Shown: positions 59,345 to 64,000 of the stretch, piece after piece
Position numbering within the stretch: the first letter of the stretch is position 1
Layout: the number at the start of each line of letters is the position of its first letter
NCBI GenBank assembly: GCA_050084515.1
Contig: CM114272.1
Coordinates: 16,678,001-16,742,000, forward strand
Origin: Blasia pusilla
Taxonomy: Eukaryota > Marchantiophyta > Marchantiopsida > Blasiales
Direction of reading: 5' to 3'
DNA: 64,000 nt
Notes under the pieces: generated by a model
What the model was told of the DNA's origin: nothing
Database searches by the model: none
The model's input: only the letters and a program-made list of their open reading frames with translations
Position numbers and translations under genes: made by a program

Positions 59345-59829
59345 TCCGCCCATCATAATATATATTACAAAAATATTAAATGGTTAGGCATTATTCAACG
59401 GAAGAGTACGCAGATGTCAAGAGCTCCCGCCGGATATCGAGGACAATGACAGAGAACATTAGTCTTGGCTTGGATTTGTACCCAATTTCAAAGCTTAAGA
59501 TTCTATTTGCACACTTTTCTTGAAATGATGGTCTACCTTACTTTCATATAGATATTGACCCTCATGAATTTACATCATAGAACATAAGGCATGGGATAGA
59601 CAAACCATCCAATATCCGGAAATGGTACAAGAGACCAATGATGGTGAAGGAGAGGAGGGACCAACTTAAGGGCAAGATCCTAGACAAAAGTACATCTTCC
59701 CGTACCCGTGCAATTTAACTTTTTCTTCAGTATACATGTACCAAGGTACAAAATCTGAACATGGCCACCTTTCATACATAGCCCCCTTCATTATCATATT
59801 GCAGTTTAAGGGTATCACCAATAGTTAAG
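59345..59829. other. Spacer; nothing recognised
   Basis: No gene or defined repeat. Confidence 0.4.
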
Positions 59830-60065
59830 TCTATGATGCCCACACTAGCGGGGACACGAGGGGCGAGTCATGATCGCGGGTCCAAAGAGGAAAGGCCTTG
59901 GTGTGACTTATCATATTCACAATCTAGACTAGCTAGTCACGAGACTATGAAGGACAGTGGAACTAGCCACACTTCTAATGCTAGGCAAGATGCGCACATG
60001 TCTTATGACTTGCCTTTGGCGAGAAAATGGCATAGCTACTAGCAGGGACAAATGAAAGGCAAGGA
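59830..60065 (+). repeat. Dispersed repeat P, copy 2
   Basis: It matches the reverse complement of 4190-4400 and ends about 10 bp before the start of the A-B copy. Confidence 0.6.
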
Positions 60066-60075
60066 AGGTTTGAGA

Positions 60076-60640
60076 TGCCACATTTTAGTTAGCCGATGGG
60101 TAGAGTTCTACCACGTCGATGACATAGAGGGTCAATGGGCTGTTTGGGTGTAACTTCGTCCTCACACAACTTGTTTGTTCCGTTGGGAGCGTCACTTCTA
60201 CCAATTCCCCTCTTTTGCTTTTTTTAGCCTGATGACTTGTTGACCAGTCCAAGGGTCACGTGGTAACCTATTCACGAAGGTTTTCGTGGGGGTGTTTATT
60301 TTTAGAGGCTATAAGAGGGACAAAGATGGCTTTCCCAAGCCATCATTCTCATGTTCAGCCTTTGGAGCATGTCTCTTGCTTTGTATGCGGTAGGAACAAG
60401 GGTTCTAGCATTCAAATTCCCTCATAACGGAGGGTGGATGTGGCTTGATATGCCAATGTAGATTTGAGAGTGGAGTTGGCCCTCAAATTGGCTATGTAAG
60501 TCATTTTTACTTTAATTTTGTTGTACCGTCTCGATGTACATGCATGAGCTCATTTTTTTATGTGTATGGATCTACTTGTGTATTGGTAAGATCGATGTTA
60601 TAGAACGTGGATGTGACCAACGATGTGTATGCGCACAACA
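60076..60640 (+). repeat. A-B copy without coding part (solo terminal block)
   Basis: It begins TGCCACATTTTAGTTAGCCG, aligned with TGTCATATCTGAGTAGCCG at 61952, and runs through a TATA region (CTATAAGAG, 60309). It then has CCATCATTCTCATGTTC, the A end TTTTTACTTTAATTTTGTTG (about 60525) and directly the B block (GATGTACATGCATGAG ... GCGCACAACA). It starts TG and ends CA. No primer site lies at the A-B joint, unlike elements 1-3. Confidence 0.75.
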
Positions 60641-61951
60641 TATGACCCACACGAGCAAAGAGGATTCGGACAACACCCACGAGTGAAACAAATCCTAAGT
60701 ATGTGCACAATTTGGTCTTGGTTCTGGTTGGTTGGGATGTTTTTCAAGCTCTTGGCATTTGTGGGTCCACATTGCACTTGGACACAATCTCCAAGTGAAC
60801 TCTATCCAAAGACATTAGCTATGCATTGGATTCACAAAGGCGAAGAAATTCAAGTTAAAATTGGGGGTCAAAGAGGACAAACATTCATGTGCCATGGATC
60901 CAAACTTTAATTTTTGGGATTTTTCGTATCCAATACTTCCACTTTTGGACGCTCCAGGAATCTCCATCAATCCACTCCAAATGAAATGAATGGGAATGTT
61001 GTGAGAATAGTGATTTATTTATTCCTTTTTTAATTAGAAGGCTCACTTTAGCTTAGTTCTTTGGTTAGGCCTCCTTTTCCCATAGGGACTTTCTCATGAA
61101 TTTTTGAGCTAGTGTTGTTTTCCTTTTCTTTTATTTGGGAAAAAAAAAGTAGACTGAATGAGGAAGAATTCTCTCAACACTCTCAAAATGCCTCTCCATT
61201 AAATAAATGACCAATTAAACACACAAATTTTGAAGTTTTAGTGTCTTCCCAAATAAGTGAGCTTTTGACTCTAGAGATGAGGAATGGCGAGAACTTGAGC
61301 TACATGTAGAGTTGGCTGGTTGGAATCAAGAATTTCCGAATCTTTGGAAAATAAGGCCTACAAATAAGGATTTTCTTTGTATTTTGTATCAAATAGCCCA
61401 TTGGAATTGCATAAAGTTCAAAATTTATCATATGACTATCTTAATGGTCGAGAAAGTCTTAAAAAAATTGCCAAGTCCTTATTCAAGATTAAGAATAAAA
61501 TCCCATATCCATTAAAATAATAAAAAAATTAAAAGATATTACTATTTCAATCCCAAAATACCAAGAATGAAACTATATTCTTTATAAATTAACATATTTA
61601 GTTTTATGAGTGGTCCAAAAATGGTTTCAAGGAATTTGACCTTTCCATCCAATGATAATGTTTATGTGGGGGCAAATGAGGAGTTGACTTAATGGGGTGA
61701 CAACTAATTTCTACTTCCAAGTGTTCATCGCAAGGGGAAATCCTTTCAAAGAATCGTAAAAAAAATTATAAGACCCCTTGGCCATAAATTTTTATGTCTT
61801 ATAAGGACATCTCTATTCCAATACACAATATGAGGTTAAAGCCTCTCTATGCTCTTAGGAAATTTGAATATTTTCCCAACCGGATATCGTATAGGTCAAT
61901 CCATGATAAAAATATGATAAACTTTGCTTGTGCTCATTATATGCTACAAGA
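60641..61951. other. Spacer; nothing recognised
   Basis: About 1.3 kb with mixed composition and only short frames. Confidence 0.4.
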
Positions 61952-62845
61952 TGTCATATCTGAGTAGCCGATAGGCCGAGATGCATCGTGGATGGGGGGT
62001 AGGAGCCAGAGGACTATCTTGAGTGTAACTTTGTCCCACGGTGTCGGATGAGGTTGAGGATAGGTCCATTGTGTCACGAATGTTGTTTCTGATAATTTTC
62101 ATGTTGAGGTCTTTTACAGCCAGGTGACTTGTTGACCAGGTCACCCGCCCCTGGTAACCTGTGCGCGTAGGTTACCAAGGGGAGGGCTTTTTTTAGGGGA
62201 AGAGCCTTTTGGCTCTTCCCAACCCTATATAAGGGAGGAAGGTGGCTTTCTTAAGCCATCTTTCTCATGTTGGGCCATTGGAGCACCTCTCTTGTATGTG
62301 TGTGAGATAGGACTAGGGTGCTAGCGTCTGAATTCCTTGATAGTACAGGGTGGACGAGGCTCGATATGCCGATGTAGATTGAGAAGTGGAGTTTTAGGCC
62401 GGGTGTGACATTTTTTCTACTCTTTATTTTTTACATGAGAAAGATGTCAGGGGGCTGGTGGGAATTCGTTGTTTGCAGGTAGGCAAGCGAGTTGCCTTGG
62501 TCGGAAGCTCGTGGAGACATTGGTTGGCGTCCTATTTGTCATTTTTCTGTTCGGAAGGCCGTGGGCGGAAGCGTCGTCTATTTTTCTCTGATTTTGCTGG
62601 TACGGATTGACGCGGGACAAAAGTGAGTGTAGTGTGCGGTGGGGCGGCGGGTGTACGCGAGTAAGGGTGTCGGGAGAGAGAAGAAAAGGGCAGGTTTGGG
62701 TCTTGCAGCCGCTGGGGGGCTGTGAAGTAACGGCGGCTATGTTAGGTCACAAAGGCTAGGGTTAGGGCGACGGGCGCGGACGGCGCGCACCTCCTCCTCC
62801 CGAGGTGGGACGCGTGCATAGGAGCGCACACAACCAATCTGCTTA
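61952..62845 (+). mobile_element. Element 3: 5' fragment of the methyltransferase retroelement family
   Basis: A complete-looking A block (61952-62432) starts TGTCATATCTGAG. It has TATATAAG at 62226-62233 and the predicted RNA start CATCTTTCTCATGT at 62257-62270. The primer site ACATGAGAAAGATG follows at 62433-62446, then about 350 bp of leader matching element 1 from 6996 (for example TTCGTTGTTTGCAGGTAGGC). The coding part is missing: Helitron sequence begins by about 62846. Confidence 0.8.
62226..62446 (+). promoter_or_regulatory. Promoter, RNA start and self-priming site of element 3
   Basis: TATA box, 31-base spacing to the predicted start, and a perfect 14-nt complement at the A/leader boundary reproduce element 1 exactly, although the intervening sequence differs at many positions. 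Confidence 0.7.
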
Positions 62846-64000
62846 TTCAGGTCATTCCTTCAATATGTCTATATATTCAAGAATATATGATACCTTACTA
62901 ATTTATTTTTATCACCATTATTGTGTATCATATATAGATATGTTTCTTCTTCCGACGCATGTTGGAGATTGTTCAAGTTTAGCTTACACGCGAAACATCC
63001 AAGTATTTTAAGGTTGGTAGTTCATCTACTCGAGTTACAAACTGTTTTCGTCAATGATCACGACAGTCTTGAGGAGATAGTACAAAGGAATAGGGAGACA
63101 ACTCTTACATGATGGTTTGCAACTAATTAGTTAGATTTGGAGGCTAAAAAATATCGATACATCGAGTTTCCTTCCTATTATCATTGGAGAAATAAAAATG
63201 GATTCGTAGAACTCAAAGGAGAAATAGTTGTGGTCATCCCATTGGTCGCTTATATCTTACTCACCCAAGTAAATATGTTTGTAATTTCCACAATATACTT
63301 ACAAATTATGTAAATTTTCAAGCATCATTTTGATCATTGCCATGGTTGGAATATGAAGTGATTACCTTCAAGTTTTGATAGGTGAAGGAACGACGTTGGT
63401 TGCGATTGCTGCTTCATCATGTTTGAGGCGCAACTATGTATGAATACTTAAGAATTGTGTAAGGAGTGTTATATCGAACATTTAAGGAGGCCACTATTCA
63501 AATGGGGCTTCTTTAGGATGATAGGGAAGTGTTCTCATGCTTTCAAGAAGCATTAGAAATCCGCACAGGTCATACGCTCCGTCAACTCTATGCTATTATT
63601 CTTGCTTACAACACCCCAAGTTGACTTGCTCAACTATGGAGTCAATTTTTGATCCCACTCATAAAGGATATCTTATATGAACCAGGTGGGGTAATTCCTA
63701 TTCCTACTTCCATGATAACAATTATTATTTTTGCCTTTTTCTTTTGGACTTATTTCCCAAATCGTGGCCTTTATGTAGAAAACAGGATTCCTGGTCTTGC
63801 TCCATAAGCTTTAATTATTAACACCGCATTATTGGATGTCGACTACCATTTGCAAGATCAAGGAAAATGATTATCTGATTTCCGAGATACGCCTTAAGTG
63901 GATTTCCAAGCTTCATCTTTATATTCGTATTTGGAAGCAGAAGTGCTCATGTATGATCGAGATGACTTACATGAACAAGCTAGGTGAGAAGAGGAAAATG
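62846..64000 (+). pseudogene. Helitron Rep/helicase, decayed, runs off the right edge
   Basis: Conserved text in order: YIDMFLLPTH / YVSSSDACWRLFKFSLHAKH in overlapping frames (about 62920-63000), RLVVHLLELQTV, TTLT, YRYIEFPSYYHWRNKNGF (about 63155-63205), HPIGRLYLTHPSKY (about 63237-63278), RWLRLLLHHV, GATMYEYLR, TFKEA, LRQLYAIILAYNTP and, near the edge, DVDYHLQDQGK and SDFRDTP. This is the region between the Rep domain and the PIF1 helicase of plant Helitrons. Many stops (mostly TAG or TGA) and frameshifts show long decay. It abuts the leader of element 3. Confidence 0.8.

Overview
The window reads as nuclear DNA of a plant (land plant or close streptophyte relative). Host genes have several short GT-AG introns, spacers are AT-rich, and the families are plant-like (GDSL esterase/lipase, OPR/Old Yellow Enzyme). 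About half the window is decayed transposable elements. The species cannot be named from the sequence. No rRNA, complete tRNA, CRISPR array or bacterial operon was seen.

Host genes: (1) a partial, very charged, probably nuclear protein on the minus strand at the left edge (1-1813); (2) a two-exon O6-alkylguanine-DNA alkyltransferase (MGMT/Ogt type, 175 aa) at 18116-19536, plus strand; (3) a five-exon GDSL esterase/lipase (463 aa) at 20366-23197, minus strand; (4) a seven-exon flavin-dependent ene-reductase of the OPR/OYE family (390 aa) at 52430-55481, minus strand. A decayed protein-kinase-like gene lies at 46758-48302. GC-rich tracts at 25230-28250 and 29560-30475 hold no gene I can recognise.

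The most unusual content is one family of Ty3/gypsy-type retroelements. Element 1 (about 6744-14705, plus) runs leader, Gag with two zinc knuckles, protease, a complete C5-cytosine DNA methyltransferase domain, reverse transcriptase, RNase H, integrase and a terminal PHD finger. Element 2 (36690-44912, minus) keeps the methyltransferase and most of the PHD finger but has lost RT-RNase H, the protease active site and the integrase core. Element 3 (61952-62845, plus) is a 5' fragment, and further terminal-repeat fragments lie at 3005-3243, 45366-45580, 45889-46205 and 60076-60640. The termini are not ordinary LTRs. A block of about 0.5 kb (A, promoter plus transcript start) stands 5' of the coding part, and a block of about 0.13 kb (B) follows the polypurine tract. 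In element 2 the order is A - coding - B - A - B, and copies without the coding part are A-B. Directly after each 5' A block is a 13-14 nt sequence complementary to the predicted transcript start. This indicates Tf1-like self-priming of reverse transcription, and the pairing is kept by covariation between the two element lineages.

A second layer is Helitron-derived: short non-autonomous copies with A|TC...CTAG|T ends (2738-2953, 5714-5950, 15822-15996), a longer candidate (58047-59344), Rep/helicase pseudogenes (31375-32724 and 62846-64000), and a Rep fragment lodged in the integrase of element 2 (38445-38705). There is also an inverted SINE pair (30950-31322), a tandem array of about 180-bp units (49390-51570) broken by a GC-rich insert, and several minisatellites. 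In the retroelements most premature stops are TAG at conserved Gln (CAG) positions, and in the kinase pseudogene they are TGA where CGA is likely. Both patterns fit decay by deamination of methylated cytosine.
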